Below are positions 1 to 12,073 of a DNA stretch of 64,000 nt, one piece after another. Both the position numbers and the translations under genes were made by a program. The notes beneath the pieces are model-generated. The model was given only the letters and a program-made list of their open reading frames with translations, was not told where the DNA came from and did no database searches. Where the stretch lies: the NCBI GenBank assembly GCA_963675135.1, contig OY776119.1, positions 73,835,727-73,899,726 of the forward strand, written 5' to 3'. This DNA is from Galeopsis tetrahit. Its lineage: Eukaryota; Streptophyta; Magnoliopsida; Lamiales; Lamiaceae. The first letter of the stretch is position 1; each line of letters begins with the position of its first letter.

Positions 1-1
1 A

Positions 2-1715
2 CTTATCTTTTCATCAAAAAAAGAAGCTAAGGAAGCCATTACCACTTTTTGTATTAAGAGGGGAATGGGTTTCAGGTTTAACCATAATGACAAAAAAAGA
101 CTACAAGGTGTATGTAGAAAAGAGGGATGTGAGTGGTATGTGTGGGTATCTCCAATGCATAATAACGGATCATGGCAGATTAAAGCTTACAATCCACCAC
201 ACACAAAATGCTCCTGGAATTACAAGAATGAAAGTATTAAGTCAAATTGGGTTGGGAAGCATTATGTGAAGAAGTTAAAAAATAATCCCAAGTTAAAAGC
301 AAATGAGTTTAGAGTTGAGGTATGCACCAAACTGAAAGTCAATATCTCAATGCAACAAGCCTATAGAGCAAGGAAGAAGGCATTGGAGCTAATAGAGGGT
401 ACAATGAAAGAACAATTTGGTAAAATCAGGGATTATTGTGAAGAGTTGTTAAGGACTAATCCTGGGTCATCTGTGGTGTTGAAATTGACTGATGGTGAAG
501 GTAGTGCATCTCAATTTCAGAGGTTGTATATATGTTTTGAGGCCTGCAAACAAGGTTTTAAAGCTTGTAGAAAGGTTATTGGAGTTGATGGTTGTTTTCT
601 AAAAGGGCATTATGGTGGTCAGCTTTTAACGGCAGTTGGGATAGATCCCAACAACAATTTGTTCCCAATTGCATATGCAGTAGTGGAGAGTGAAACCAAA
701 GATACTTGGGAGTGGTTTCTAACATTGCTGGATAATGATATTGGGTTTGATAATCAGTATGCTTGGACTTTCATGAGTGACAAGCAAAAAGGGTTGATCC
801 CAGCATTTGAGAATCTATTTCCTGACGCAGATAACAGATTTTGTGTACAACACCTTCACAGTAACATGAAAAAAGATGGTTTTTTAGGGCTTGCAGTTAA
901 GAAGGCATTGTGGGCAGCGGCTAGAGCAACTAGAATTCAAAGCTTCAATGCTAGAATGGAAGCAATGAAGGACTTAGATGAAAAGGCATATGACTGGCTT
1001 ATAAAGAGAAATCCTTCACAGTGGTCCAGAGCATACTTCAATGCTTTTCCAAAGTGTGATATCTTGACCAATAACATGTGTGAGAGCTTCAACTCACTCA
1101 TTCTTCCTGCAAGAGACAAACCAATCATCACCATGCTTGAAACAATCAGAAACATTATCATGGTGAGACTGCAAGTGAATAGAGATGCTGCAGAAAAATG
1201 GGATGATGAAATATGCCCTAGAATCAAGTTGACACTACAAAAAAAATATGAAGGAAGCAGCTGAATGCATTCCTATGAAATCAGATGATTGGCATTTTCA
1301 AATCATAGGACCATTCGACCAACACTGTAGACATATCACAAAAATCATGCAGTTGTAGGAGATGGGATTTAACAGGGATCCCCTGTAAACATGCTATTTC
1401 AGCCATCTGGTGTAGAGATGAGCAACCAGAGTCTTATGTACACCCTTTTTACAGTGTAGAGTCATTTAAAGAAGCATATGCACATTCTATTTTAGGGATC
1501 ATGAGTTCAGATTTTTGGCCAAAATGTGATTTGATAGCACCTTTGCCTCCTAAGTATGAAAAAAGGGCAGGCAGGCCTAAAAAATTGAGAAGAAGGGGTC
1601 ATAATGAACCCCCACCCCCTACACAACCAACTTATCCACATAGGTTAAAAAAAAATCAAAGACCTTCGAAATGTGGTAAATGTGGTGTGTTATGTCATTC
1701 AACCTTCAAATCAAT
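2..1715 (+). pseudogene. Mutator-like (MULE) transposase, left-truncated and frameshifted
   Basis: The frame is open from base 2 to the stop at 1264. It contains a MuDR-type N-terminal region with a Cys-rich stretch (CRKEGCEWYVWVS), then the MULE transposase core with IGVDGCFLKGHYGG (Asp at residue 175 counting from the ATG at 65) and MSDKQKG (Asp 239). The conserved C-terminal part continues in other frames: ECIPMKSDDWHFQI in frame 3 from about 1263, then the SWIM zinc finger CSCRRWDLTGIPCKHA from 1348 in frame 1, then a degenerate zinc knuckle near 1672-1710. At least two frameshifts are needed, one at or near the A-run around 1240 and one between about 1335 and 1348. The N terminus lies outside the window. 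The enzyme would be a DDE cut-and-paste transposase acting in the nucleus, but this copy cannot make a full protein. No terminal inverted repeat is visible here. Confidence 0.88.
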
Positions 1716-1727
1716 AATTTTATTTTC

Positions 1728-2047
1728 ATTTCATATCTCTTCTCTCTCTCCACTCTCTTCTTCTCTCCCGCTACCTCTCTCCCTCCCTTCTGCACTAATT
1801 CGCCACCGTCGCCCCCAATTCTGATTCTCGTCGTCGTCGCCTCCCAGTCCTTCGCTCGTCGTCCCCCTCCCACCTAATTCCTCTCCTTTCTTCCTCAACA
1901 AGCCGCCGCCCCCCACAGCCCCTTTCGGCCGCCGCAACCTCCGTCGTTCGGCACCCCGTCGCCTACCTTGAGTCGTCCAACCTTCGTCGCACAACCCACC
2001 CCAGCCCTGACCAGCCCATCACAGCCGTCGCCGCGATCACTCCAGGT
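1728..2047 (+). other. Pyrimidine-rich, exon/5'-UTR-like segment ending in a splice donor
   Basis: A CT-rich and then GC-rich block (TCTCTCTCC runs, TCGTCGTCGTCGCC) directly follows the decayed transposase and ends at CCAGGTGAGTGG, a strong donor-like sequence near 2045. Plant 5'-UTR exons look like this, and Mutator-like elements are known to capture such exons. No downstream coding exon is visible before the retrotransposon at 2730, so gene capture is only an inference. Confidence 0.35.
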
Positions 2048-2724
2048 GAGTGGTATTTGAGTTTTTGTTTCTAGATCTATACATATACCAGATAAATTAT
2101 TAAAGAGAATCCGTTGAAATCTCTTGTTTTTAGAAGAGATTTTGGATAGTGCAATTTATTTATATTTTTGGAGTAGAATCCAACAAAATTCATAGAGTAT
2201 TAAAATTCATAGACTGTTGAATACCTAAAGATTTTTAAAAACTTTTATAATTGAATACCTCAGAATTTTTAAAGACTCCACATACTTTGAAAGTCAAAAA
2301 AAATTCTACAAAATCCACAACCAATACACTCCCCTAAATGTAAAAAAGATTTTATAATTTTAATAGGGATAAAATATTAATATGAGATTAAGTTCAAATT
2401 AAATAAAAATACGAAATAATTTATTAACGTTGGCATGCCATATATAGGCTATATCATTTCCGTAGTACTAATATATTCAATATAATGAATGAATAATTAA
2501 AAATATATTATTAAATATAAATTCAATTTCAAATGATTTCGAAAGAAGAAAAATATGTTATACAAATAAATACAATTTTAATGAAAAAAAACATAAAATT
2601 TAATACTCAAATAATATTAAATAATTTAAAAACTTTCAAATTGAATAAGAATAATAATTTTTTTTTTTAGAGAATTACATTTTGGGTAATACCTTATATA
2701 GACTCTAAATTAAATTTTTGAATA
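2048..2724. other. AT-rich intergenic DNA with MITE-like debris
   Basis: No open frame or RNA gene is seen. Phrases such as GAATACCT, AATTTTTAAAGA and CCACAACCAATACACTCCCC resemble degenerate subterminal sequence of a small DNA transposon. The last bases (TTACATTTTGGGTAATACC) resemble units of the AT-rich array that resumes at 45.6 kb, so the retrotransposon cluster may have landed at or inside that array. Confidence 0.4.
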
Positions 2725-2729
2725 TTACA

Positions 2730-4041
2730 TGTTGGGATATGAATCCTAAAGACAAGTCCTAAATGTTGAAAAGATAAGATAAGTTTTGACAAGCTAAAAG
2801 TAGACTTGAATATTTTCTAAGTGTTGGCTGATCTAGTCTAGTTATGAAGTCATTTTGAGCAGATCAGTAGAGTTCACAAGACAAGTACTAGTTCTTAAGT
2901 AAAGTTTCAAATGATAAGTATAAAAGAAAAGCATAAGTAGTTGGTATTATAATATGTTGATACTTTATATAATTATTAGGTTTTATACTGAGCTATTTAA
3001 AGATGTATAGAAGCTCATGTTTTACGATTTATATTTGATGTATAGATTCTTAAGTTGACTAAGCTATGTTATAAAGCTTAATGTAATGTAATAGTTTTGT
3101 TAGGATTAGATAATAGGACTAGATTAGTTCTATGATGAAATCTGAAGAAGAAGTCTACTGCACAAGACAAGTAGAAGATGAAGTCTACTACTGGAGAACA
3201 AGACAGGTGCGCGAGACTACAAGACAAGATGTGAAGAACTAATGAGTTAGTTACAAAAGCGCGTATGAAGATAAAGACTAAAGAGTTAGTTAAGGAATAA
3301 CTAATTAACTGGAGAAACGCGTGGATGGATGAGACGAATTAGTTATAAGTTAGTTTTCAAGAAAAGTTGGTTACACAACTGAAAGTTCTTGAATTGGAAG
3401 CTTATAAATACCACAAGGTATTCATTCATCAGAGACGACTGGAAAAACTACTGAAGCATTGATATTCTACATTCAAGTAAAGCAAATACTCTCAGAGGTT
3501 GAAATTCAGAAAGAAGCCAGAAGACAAGTGAAGAACAAGGAGGCTACTACTGAAGACAGAGAAGTTTACTTTTATATTTTTGTTTTCAAGCTGCTAGTTA
3601 CTTGTAAAATAGCTAGTTAGATCGAAGAGGCACTTGGTGGTGTTTTCGAGAAGATCTAAGTCTTATTTCTTGGGACTTAAAGTCACAAGAACATATTACT
3701 CCATTGGACGAGTTAATAAGAATATCACAACTGGGTTTGTGAGAGTGGATGTAGACAAGTTGTCGAACCACTATAAATCGTTGTGTGTTTGATTTACTTT
3801 ACTGTTTGTTTACGTGTTTAATTGATTAATTGCTTATCTAAACAAGACAAGTAGAGTGTTCATACAGAAGTTCGAATTTCGAATATAAGTTGAGTATAAA
3901 CTTGATCGGGCTCATTGTTACTTTGATAAATTCCGCATTACGTATTCTGATATATTGAAAGATTTTTAAAAGTCTATTCACCCCTCCCCTCTAGACTTTT
4001 ACTAGATTACTCAATATTATTAACTCAACTTGGGACCAACA
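2730..4041 (+). repeat. E1 5' LTR
   Basis: Starts TGTTGGGATATG and ends GGGACCAACA. Matches 25040-26370 over its full length apart from scattered substitutions and one 19-bp indel. A TATA box (TATAAATA, 3403-3410) lies about two thirds in and marks the likely U3/R border. Upstream are CGCG-containing motifs (GTGCGCGAG, AAAGCGCGTATG, AAACGCGTGG) that resemble CAMTA-type or E2F-type sites; no regulation is shown. Confidence 0.95.
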
Positions 4042-4043
4042 AG

Positions 4044-4055
4044 TGGTATCAGAGC
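4044..4055 (+). other. E1 primer-binding site (initiator tRNA-Met)
   Basis: TGGTATCAGAGC lies 2 bp after the 5' LTR. It is complementary to the 3' end of plant initiator tRNA-Met and is the usual minus-strand primer site of Ty1/Copia elements. Confidence 0.95.
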
Positions 4056-4203
4056 AGTAGTTTTCGAACTGCTGTTTCTTGATAACATTTAAAGACCTTG
4101 GGTGAAGTCTTGGTTCGTTTCTGTTCTAATTCATACCACACTTTCTTGATATATCTGTATCTTGATTTCTTGCTATTATCCTATCTAATCAAACTGCTAA
4201 AAC

Positions 4204-6741
4204 ATGTCTCTTGAGATAAGTGCTAACAAACTTCCCAAGTTCTCTGTTCAGGACTAGGATTACTGGAAGTTGAGGATGGAAGTCATTTTCAGTTCAACAC
4301 ATGATCTGATGGTCTCTGTGATCAAAGAAGGACCAGTCGTTACCATGATCAAAAACACTGCTACACTGGACCCAACTAAAGCCGTTGGCGAGCTGATTGT
4401 TAAACCAAGGTCAGAATTGACTTCTGAAGAAATGCATCAAAACAATTTGGATAGTCTTGCTAAGAATTATATTTTACACACCTTGCCAAACGAGTATCTT
4501 GGTAAAGTGTTAAAATGTAAGACTGCCAAGCAAATGTGGGACAAACTAGCTGTTCTTTGTGAAGGCACTATGCTGATCAAAGAAAGCAAACTGTCCATTG
4601 CTGTCCAAAGGTTTGAAACATTTAAGATGAAGCCAGGTGAATCCATTGATGAATTGGATACTCGATTTACTAAAATCATGAATGATCTTGAAGTACTAGG
4701 AAAGACTTATACTGAAAGAGAGATTAACCTGAGAATCTTGAAGGCTTTGGATGAAAGATGGAAAATGGTCAAGATGATCATTAAATCAACACAAGATATT
4801 GATTCATGGCCCTCAGAAACCATGTTCCAGACTCTTAAGGCACATGAGTTCGAATTAGATGAGGAAGAACCAATTGCCAGTAGTGATAGGGAGAAAGCCG
4901 TGTCGAAGAATGTTGCTTTTAAGTCTACTTCGTCTAAGAGCTCTAGAGTAGACAGGTCCAAACCTGCTAGCATAAGAGACGAGTTAGACAAGTTTGATCT
5001 AAGTCTGAAAGATCAGATGAACCTTATGGTTAGGAAGTTCGACAGACTAAACAAACGCTATGGTAGATATAAAAAGTTATATAGAGACTATAGAGGTTCG
5101 ACTTCTAAGAACTCGTCTGAGACCAGACGAGACCGAAACTCGTCCGAAAGGAGAGACGAAGTCTCGAAAAGTAACAGACGAGATAGAGAGTCCGATGATA
5201 GGAAGATTCAGCGTTCTGATAGACGAGATAAGCGCAGGGATAATTCACCTATTAAAAAGTCTACTAACGATCCTTTATGCTATAACTGTGAGAAACTAGG
5301 TCACTACATTTACGAATGTCCAGACCTGAGCACTGATGATCGTGAAGAACGCAAGGCAAGAAGGGAAAGAATATACAACAGGGGTAAGAAGGCAATGATG
5401 GCTAATAATGACTCTGAAACTGACTCAGACGAGTTACCATCGTCTTCGTCTAGCTACCCGTCTGATCATGATGAAGCATTCATAGTAGATGATGGACTCT
5501 GCTGCATGGCTAAAATTGAGCAAGAGGTATCATTTGCAACTTCATTTCAATCATGTGATGAATCAGACTCTGATGAAAGTGATACAGCCGATAGTGGTGT
5601 AGGGAGTAGTCTTCATCACTATACTGGTGTGACTGAAGAAGACCTCCTACTCGCTAATAAGGCGTTCATGGAAGTCAGTGACGAAAACATCATTTTAAAA
5701 CAAGAAATCATTGATCTTAAGGAAGCTCAGTCTAAAGTAGATCATAATATAACAGTCCTAAATGAACGCTTACAAGAAGAGTTGAGACAACTCAAAGACA
5801 AGTGTGCATTGACAGACAAGTTGTATCAAGACCTACTTAAGACACATGCTACTGAGAAACATGAATTCAATGTTTTAAAAAGCAAGTGCAAAAAGCTTGA
5901 AGAACGTAATAAGTTCTTAGAAACTGAGGTTGTCACTCTAGACCTTAAACTTACTGACTTGGTTAACTCCTCTAAGGTTAACCTTGAATTGTCAGATAGG
6001 TATAGGGCTCCTGCTGACAAGACAGGCATAGGTGCTGAGACACCTAGCTCGTCTACTCAAGTTCCTAAGAACCCTACTATTTTCATCTCAAGCTCTTTGA
6101 CTAATGATAAAGGAAAAGGACCAATGATATACGATATTGGAACTCCATCTGAAGGCACTGTACCCAAACAGACTCAAGTTAACATACCAATTACCAAGGG
6201 AGGTAAAAAGAATGTTAACAACAAGGCTGTTCCGTTTAAAACGAGTCAACAAAGGACTAGAAATCGTGGACGACCTAATCAGGTCAGATACGAGGACTGG
6301 TATCCTGAGGAGACAAGTACTAGACAAGTACAAACTAGATGGAAAGAGCCTAGACCTCCTTTCATAAGGCAGTCTCAGCTCTACTCGTCTAGGACTAGGA
6401 ATATGACTTCAAAATATCGTATTCATCCCGTCTTATATCCTCCGCCTGAATCGTATGACATCGAAGGAGAAGAAAGACCTAAACATGTCTATAAACCGTA
6501 TGGCCCCAATGCATACAAGCCCTACTCTGACTATCACAGGCCTGTGCGTACTCAAGTAGAGGTTAAGTCAAAAGGCTACCTCAGACGAGTAGACCCAAGA
6601 ACTGCTGATAGGCCAGACAAGGACAACAGGGTCTTATTTTGCAACAAATATGGTCGAAAGCTTAGAAGATCAAACTTATTCAGGACTCCAATGTACATTT
6701 GGATTCCATTGAACTCGACTAACCCCCCAGGACCCCAATAG
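4204..6741 (+). pseudogene. E1 gag (capsid/nucleocapsid), one nonsense codon
   Basis: The natural start is the ATG at 4204 (MSLEISANKLPKFSV). An in-frame TAG at 4255-4257 breaks the frame just before DYWKLRME, the conserved start of the Copia Gag domain; the frame is then open to the TAG at 6739. The UBN2/retrotran_gag-type domain fills roughly the first 220 residues. A CCHC zinc knuckle (CYNCEKLGHYIYEC) lies at 5278-5319. An acidic Ser-rich stretch and a coiled-coil-like segment follow, then a long basic tail. The tail holds KQTQV (6166-6180), close to the dynein light-chain LC8 consensus. At about 845 codons it is long for a Copia gag, as in Sireviruses. It would form virus-like particles packaging the element RNA. 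Confidence 0.9.
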
Positions 6742-6791
6742 ATAAGGAGGGTACCTAAATTATGGAATATCATCTAATGTAGGGTCGACTC

Positions 6792-9700
6792 GATCTATAT
6801 AAGAAGGGTGGCTCAGTAGGAGAAACCTGGTACATAGACAGTGGTTGTTCGCACCACATGCCTGGTACAAAGGCACTTCTATCAAGCTACTATGAGCAAG
6901 AAGGACCAGAGGTTATATTCGGTGATAGCTCTACAGCCATCACAAAAGGCTTTGGTTATATTCGAAATGGCGACGTAGAGATACAAGACGTATCTTACGT
7001 AGAAGGTTTGAAATATAATCTACTATCTGTTTCACAATTCTGTGATCGAGGTTACAAAGTGCAGTTCAAAAGCCAAAAATGCGAAGTCATAGACAAGAGG
7101 ACTCATACCGTACTACTTGTCGGCATAAGACAAGGCAGTGTGTACATTGTGAATTGGAATAGTTGTCCGCGGGACACTTGTCTTCTTACTAAGACACCCA
7201 AAGAGATCAGTTGGCTTTGGCATAGACGCCTTTGTCACATGAACTTTAAGGTGATTAATAAGATCACAAGAGATTACCTTGTTGAAGGTATACCCAACGA
7301 AATCTATTTCAAATCACATGTATGCGATGCCTGTCAGAAAGGTAAACAGGTAAAGGGCTCCTTTAAATCTATTCCAACCCTCTCAACAAGTAGAGTTCTT
7401 GAACTTCTACATATGGACTTACATGACCCAATTACTCCTCCAACTTTGAACGGTAGAAGGTACACACTTGTTGTGGTAGACGACTATTCTAAGTTCACTT
7501 GGGTAGTCTTCTTACACAAGAAGAGTGATACACAAACACTCTTACCTGATCTGTTGAAGAAGATACAAGTTGAGAAAAATCAGTCCATTGTCAAGATCCG
7601 TAGTGACAAGGGTACTGAATTCATTAACTGCTATATTAAAGAATTTTGTTCTAAGCGTGGCATCCAGCACCTTACTAGTGCAGTAAGGACACCACAACAA
7701 AATGGAGTAGCAGAACGAAGGAACAGAACTTTTAAGGAGGCCTGCAGGACCATGCTGACAGAGTATAACACTTCTCAGAAGTTTTGGGCAGAAGCGATCA
7801 ATACTGCATGCCATTCCCAAAACAGAAGTGCTATCAATAAAGCACTAGGTAAGACGCCCTATGAGGTATGGAAAGGTCGAAAACCCAGAGTTTCATATTT
7901 CCATATATTTGGCTGTAAGTGTTTTATCCATAACAATGGGAAAAGCAAGTTGAATGCATTCGATGCTAAAGTAGACGAGGGGATATTCTTAGGATACTCC
8001 TCGACTAGCAAAGCATTCAGAGTATTCAACTACTCTACCCTATGTGTGGAAGAAACACCGCATGTAGTTTTCGATGAATCACTACAGGACTCGTCTGTCA
8101 ACCAGATCAGTAAGAAGATAACTGATCTATCGATCCAAACTGACCAAGAATCAGAAGTTTATGAATCTGTTCAAGCCTATAACCCGTTCATGAAAGCTCT
8201 CGAGTCTGATGATCAGGAGAAGGTAAGTGCTCAAGGTAAATCTGCTAGATCAGTTGACATGCCCAAACTAGTCGACTCGTCTACTCCTATTAAATCTTCT
8301 GATGTAAATGATATTGAAATGCATGATGCTATAATTGATCTAGATGATGATAATATGCATACTAAGACTAGAAAAACATGGAAATCTGCTCATGATACTG
8401 AAAATATCATTGGTGACTCTACTGTTGGTGTGAAGACTAGACGACAACTCTTTGAGTCGCAAGAACAACCTAGTCCATCTTTGTTTTGCTGGTGTTGTTT
8501 CCTCTCATCTATCGAGCCTAAGACCGTTAATGAGGCATTGGCTGATAGTAATTGGATCATTGCTATGCAAGACGAGTTGAACCAGTTTGTTCGAAACGAC
8601 GTCTGGGAACTTGTCGATAGACCTAAACATCATAATGTAGTAGGCACACGATGGATTTTCAAGAACAAGAAAGATGAGAATGATGTAGTCGTTCGAAATA
8701 AGGCTAGACTAGTCGCCCAAGGCTATTCACAAGCTGAAGGCATAGATTATGATGAAACATATGCTCCTGTTGCTAGACTAGAAGCCATTCGATTGTTCCT
8801 TGCATATGCTGCCTATATGAAATTTACCGTATATCAAATGGATGTTAAAAGTGCATTTCTTAACGGTATTCTTGCGGAAGAAGTGTATGTTGAACAACCT
8901 CCAGGTTTCGAAGTCCAAGGCGACCAGGTGTACTGATTAAAGAAAGCCTTATATGGACTAAAACAAGCTCCAAGAGCATGGTATGATACACTCTCTCTCT
9001 TTCTGTTAGAAAATTGTTTTACTAAGGGCAAGGTCGATAGAACCTTGTTCATAAGACAAGAAGGGAAAGACAATTTACTCGTCCAAATTTACGTAGATGA
9101 CATCATCTTTGGTTCACCTAACAAAAAGCTGAGTGAGAGTTTCTCAACACTCATGCCAAGTAAATTTGAGATGTCCATGATGGGTGAAATGAATTACTTT
9201 CTTGGTCTTCAAGTAAAACAGACCCCATAAGGGATTTTCATAAATCAAGCAAAGTACACTCGTAACCTACTAGACAAGTATGGTATTAAGACTTGTAAAT
9301 CTTCTGGAGTTCCTATGCAACCTACTTACAGGATGGATCCAGACGAGAATGGTAAGTGTGCTGATCAAACTCATTATCGTGGTCTTATTGGTTCATTATT
9401 GTACTTGACTGCTAGTAGACCAGACATTGCATTTTCTGTTGGCGTATGTGCTCGATTTCAAGCTAATCCAAAAGAGAGTCATATGGAAACCACTACAATG
9501 ATTCTGAAATACTTGAAAGGAACCATCAATCGTGGTATATGGTATCCTTCAAATGATGATTTATCCCTAAGTGGCTACTCTGATTCTGATTTTGGTGGTT
9601 GTAGAATAGATAGGAAATCTACATCTGATTCTTATCAATTCTTAGGCACAAAACTCATTTCTTGGTTTTCAAAAAAGCAGACAAGTGTTGCTACCTCTAC

Positions 9701-10046
9701 TACTGGAGCCGAGTACATGGCTGCTGGTAGTTGCTGTAGTCAATTATTGTGGCTTATTCAACAGCTTAGAGATTATAATATCTGTGAATCAAATGTTCCG
9801 ATATTCTGTGATAGTAACAGTGCTATTGCCATTACACAAAATCCTGTTCTGCACACACGTTGTAAGCATCTCGATGTAAAACACCATTTCATACGTGATC
9901 ATGTAGAAAAGAAGGATATTCGCATGGAAAAGATTCACACTGATTTTCAAAGAGCTGATATTTTCACAAAACCATTACCTGAGGCTCGATTTCGTGAACT
10001 ATGCTTTAGTCTAGGACTAATTGATCTTGACCCTACTAGTATGTAG
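6792..10046 (+). pseudogene. E1 pol (protease, integrase, reverse transcriptase, RNase H), two nonsense codons
   Basis: The frame is -1 relative to gag and starts upstream of the protease site WYIDSGCSHHM (6828-6860). Then come the HHCC/GAG-pre-integrase region (WLWHRRLCHMNF), the integrase core with LLHMDLHDP, IRSDKGTEF and TPQQNGVAERRNR, the RT and the RNase H (STSDSYQFLGTK, TTGAEYMAAGSCC). The RT catalytic YVDD is at 9090-9101. In-frame stops occur at 8934-8936 (TGA, where relatives have Arg in VYRLKKALYGLKQ) and 9228-9230 (TAA). There is no frameshift. A few conserved residues also look off (LHDP for LxGP in integrase, MPSK for MQSK in RT). It would be the polyprotein for cDNA synthesis and integration, but this copy is dead. 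Confidence 0.92.
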
Positions 10047-10944
10047 AAATGTACTAACCAGACAGGTACATTCCTAAGAAGAAAGGAGAAACATACAAGT
10101 TACCACAAAAGAGCAGAGCACTCGTCCACTCACTCAACAAGACAGGTATACAAGGTCAGACAAGTTGACCAAACTACCCGATGAGGAAGCTGGTAAAGCT
10201 GAGGGTAATACTAAGGGAATAAACATTTAAGGGGGAATCTTTGATTTCTTAAAGATCCTTATGTTGACTCTTAAGTTTGGTAACAATCATCTTGTTTGAA
10301 CCTTAACCATTACATTAGATTGATATTCATCCTATTTATTATACTCGACTATCGGTATCTCATCTAATCTGTCGCACAAAGACAAGACAGGTTCAAATAG
10401 TCGTTCAATGTTCAAAATAGACAAGCACAGTCGAAGGGGGAACTCGTCTTGTGTGCTTGAGTCTACTCGTCTGTTCTGGATAGACTCGAACAGACAAGAT
10501 AAGTGTTCTTATGATTTAAATACTCTAAGTGTTTAAACAATACGAATTAAGGATATAAATGTAATTTGTTAATAAAATTTTGAAAACCCTAGAATTGGAT
10601 TTATACACTCCAATTAATGAGGTGTATATACCCAGTTCGCGCCAAAACTCTACTATGCTAGGTCAGATGAGTACACTCCTCAATCCTACCAATAGAAGAG
10701 GCGGATTTCAAAACTTTACAATAACAAATCATGTAATATTCTCGATTCCGTAAAACTGAATTTCAAAAGACTTTTATACAAGACCGTTGGATTAAACCTT
10801 TCAATCTCAACCATTGATTTAAAACACAAGGTTTATCAAAACCCCAACTGGTTCATTATTCTCACTCACGATTCCATAACTCCTACTTTCAAGCAATTAA
10901 AACTCTTTGTACTCTCTAAACCGTCTGAACATTTCTCTCCTATT
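10047..10944 (+). other. E1 spacer between pol and the extra ORF, with polypurine-like motifs
   Basis: Non-coding. It contains two AAGGGGGAA motifs (10229-10237 and 10434-10442) like the true polypurine tract at the 3' LTR. Repeats of the short phrase ACAAGACAGGT/GACAAG also occur. A possible TATA-like stretch (GGTGTATATACC, about 10620-10631) lies some 320 bp before the next ORF. Confidence 0.6.
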
Positions 10945-12073
10945 ATGTCGATTGTTTCGATATTCGATGCTCGCACTAACATGCAGTCAAGGTTTGATTT
11001 AGGGAAGTATGCTACCGAAGGCAAGGTGCATGTGGAAGGATCAGTGTTTTTCAAGGGAAATCACACCGATGACAACAAAGAAATCCTTATGAAATGTTGG
11101 AGATGCGGTCTAAGACCTTATTTGGAGGCATTTCCTGAAGTCGTGCTAGAAGAGGAGGTGTTAGAATTTTATGCCACAGCCATTCGACAAGGCGACTCGA
11201 TTGAAGCCTTTGTTGGTAGAAGGCGAGTAGAAATTACTCGTGAGTTCTTGACTGAATCGTTGAAGCTACCATCCGGATCGATAGATATCGAAAGATATGC
11301 TGAAGGACAGGAGCTTAAATATCTAAGTATATTTTGTGGAAAGAAGCTGAAATTGAATCGTGATGGAAAGACCCCAGCAGTAAAGAAGAATCAATTGCTC
11401 GACAAATTCAAGATTTTGTTGGATATTTATTCAAAGATGTTGCTTGGAGTCACTGGGAGTTTTGACTCTGTGACACTGCAAAAAGCAAGAGTGATGGCAG
11501 TAATTCATGATGGCATCACTGAAGGGAACTAGACTAAGCTCTTCTTGGATAGATTGATGCATTTCAAGAAGAATGTGAAAGTTGACACCAGTACAGTCAA
11601 CTGGGTTGTGTCTGCAGCTGTGAGCTTCGGAAACATGTTAAGTATCATACTACCCATCTTGTTGCCGAACAAGACCAGTTGGAGTAAGGGCAAGCCATTT
11701 CATCCTCTCAAACATTATCTGAAGAAGGAGGCGCTAGCAAAGCAGGCTGCTGGAAGAACTGCTGCTCCCAGACAAGTTCAAATCAATCCAGAAGATGCCA
11801 TGATTGAAGCCGCCTCGTCTAGTTCTGAGGAAGACGAGTCGGATAGTGAAAGTTCTTAGAAGGCTGAAACTGGAACTAGTGGAAGACTAGTTCAGTATGT
11901 GCAAGAGGAGGCTATGTTGGAGCTAGAAGGAGATTCGGAAGAAACTCACTCAGACAAGGAGCCTGAGAAGAAAGAGGAAGAGTTGCAAGTCTATCGACTG
12001 GTGCAAGTCGAGTCGAGTCCATCACCAGACAAGTCGAGTGCGGAAAAGGTTGGTACTTCTTCTCGAACTTTGT
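10945..12073 (+). pseudogene. E1 extra 3' ORF, N-terminal part
   Basis: ATG at 10945. The frame runs through two stops (TAG 11530-11532 and TAG 11857-11859) to 12073, where E2 is inserted; the same frame resumes at 22516. The N-terminal 200 residues are globular-looking, with VEITREFLTESLKLPSGS and KARVMAVIHDG. These align by position and pattern with the E3 extra ORF (FTAEDLEASFGLPSEG, KLRVMAAVIDS) and with the plant-transposon-type domain of E2. A Ser/Glu-rich acidic region follows. There is no resemblance to protease, integrase or RT. Sireviruses may carry env-like or unknown ORFs at this place; the function here is unknown. Confidence 0.72.

Noticed and set aside
1501..1994. Separate small proteins in the CT-rich segment
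   Set aside because: The first is the C-terminal piece of the broken MULE transposase; the others are low-complexity frames in CT-rich DNA.
3180..3330. E2F-type control of the E1 LTR from AAAGCGCG and ACGCG motifs
   Set aside because: Single short motifs without the full TTTSGCGS context; kept only as a remark in the LTR entry.
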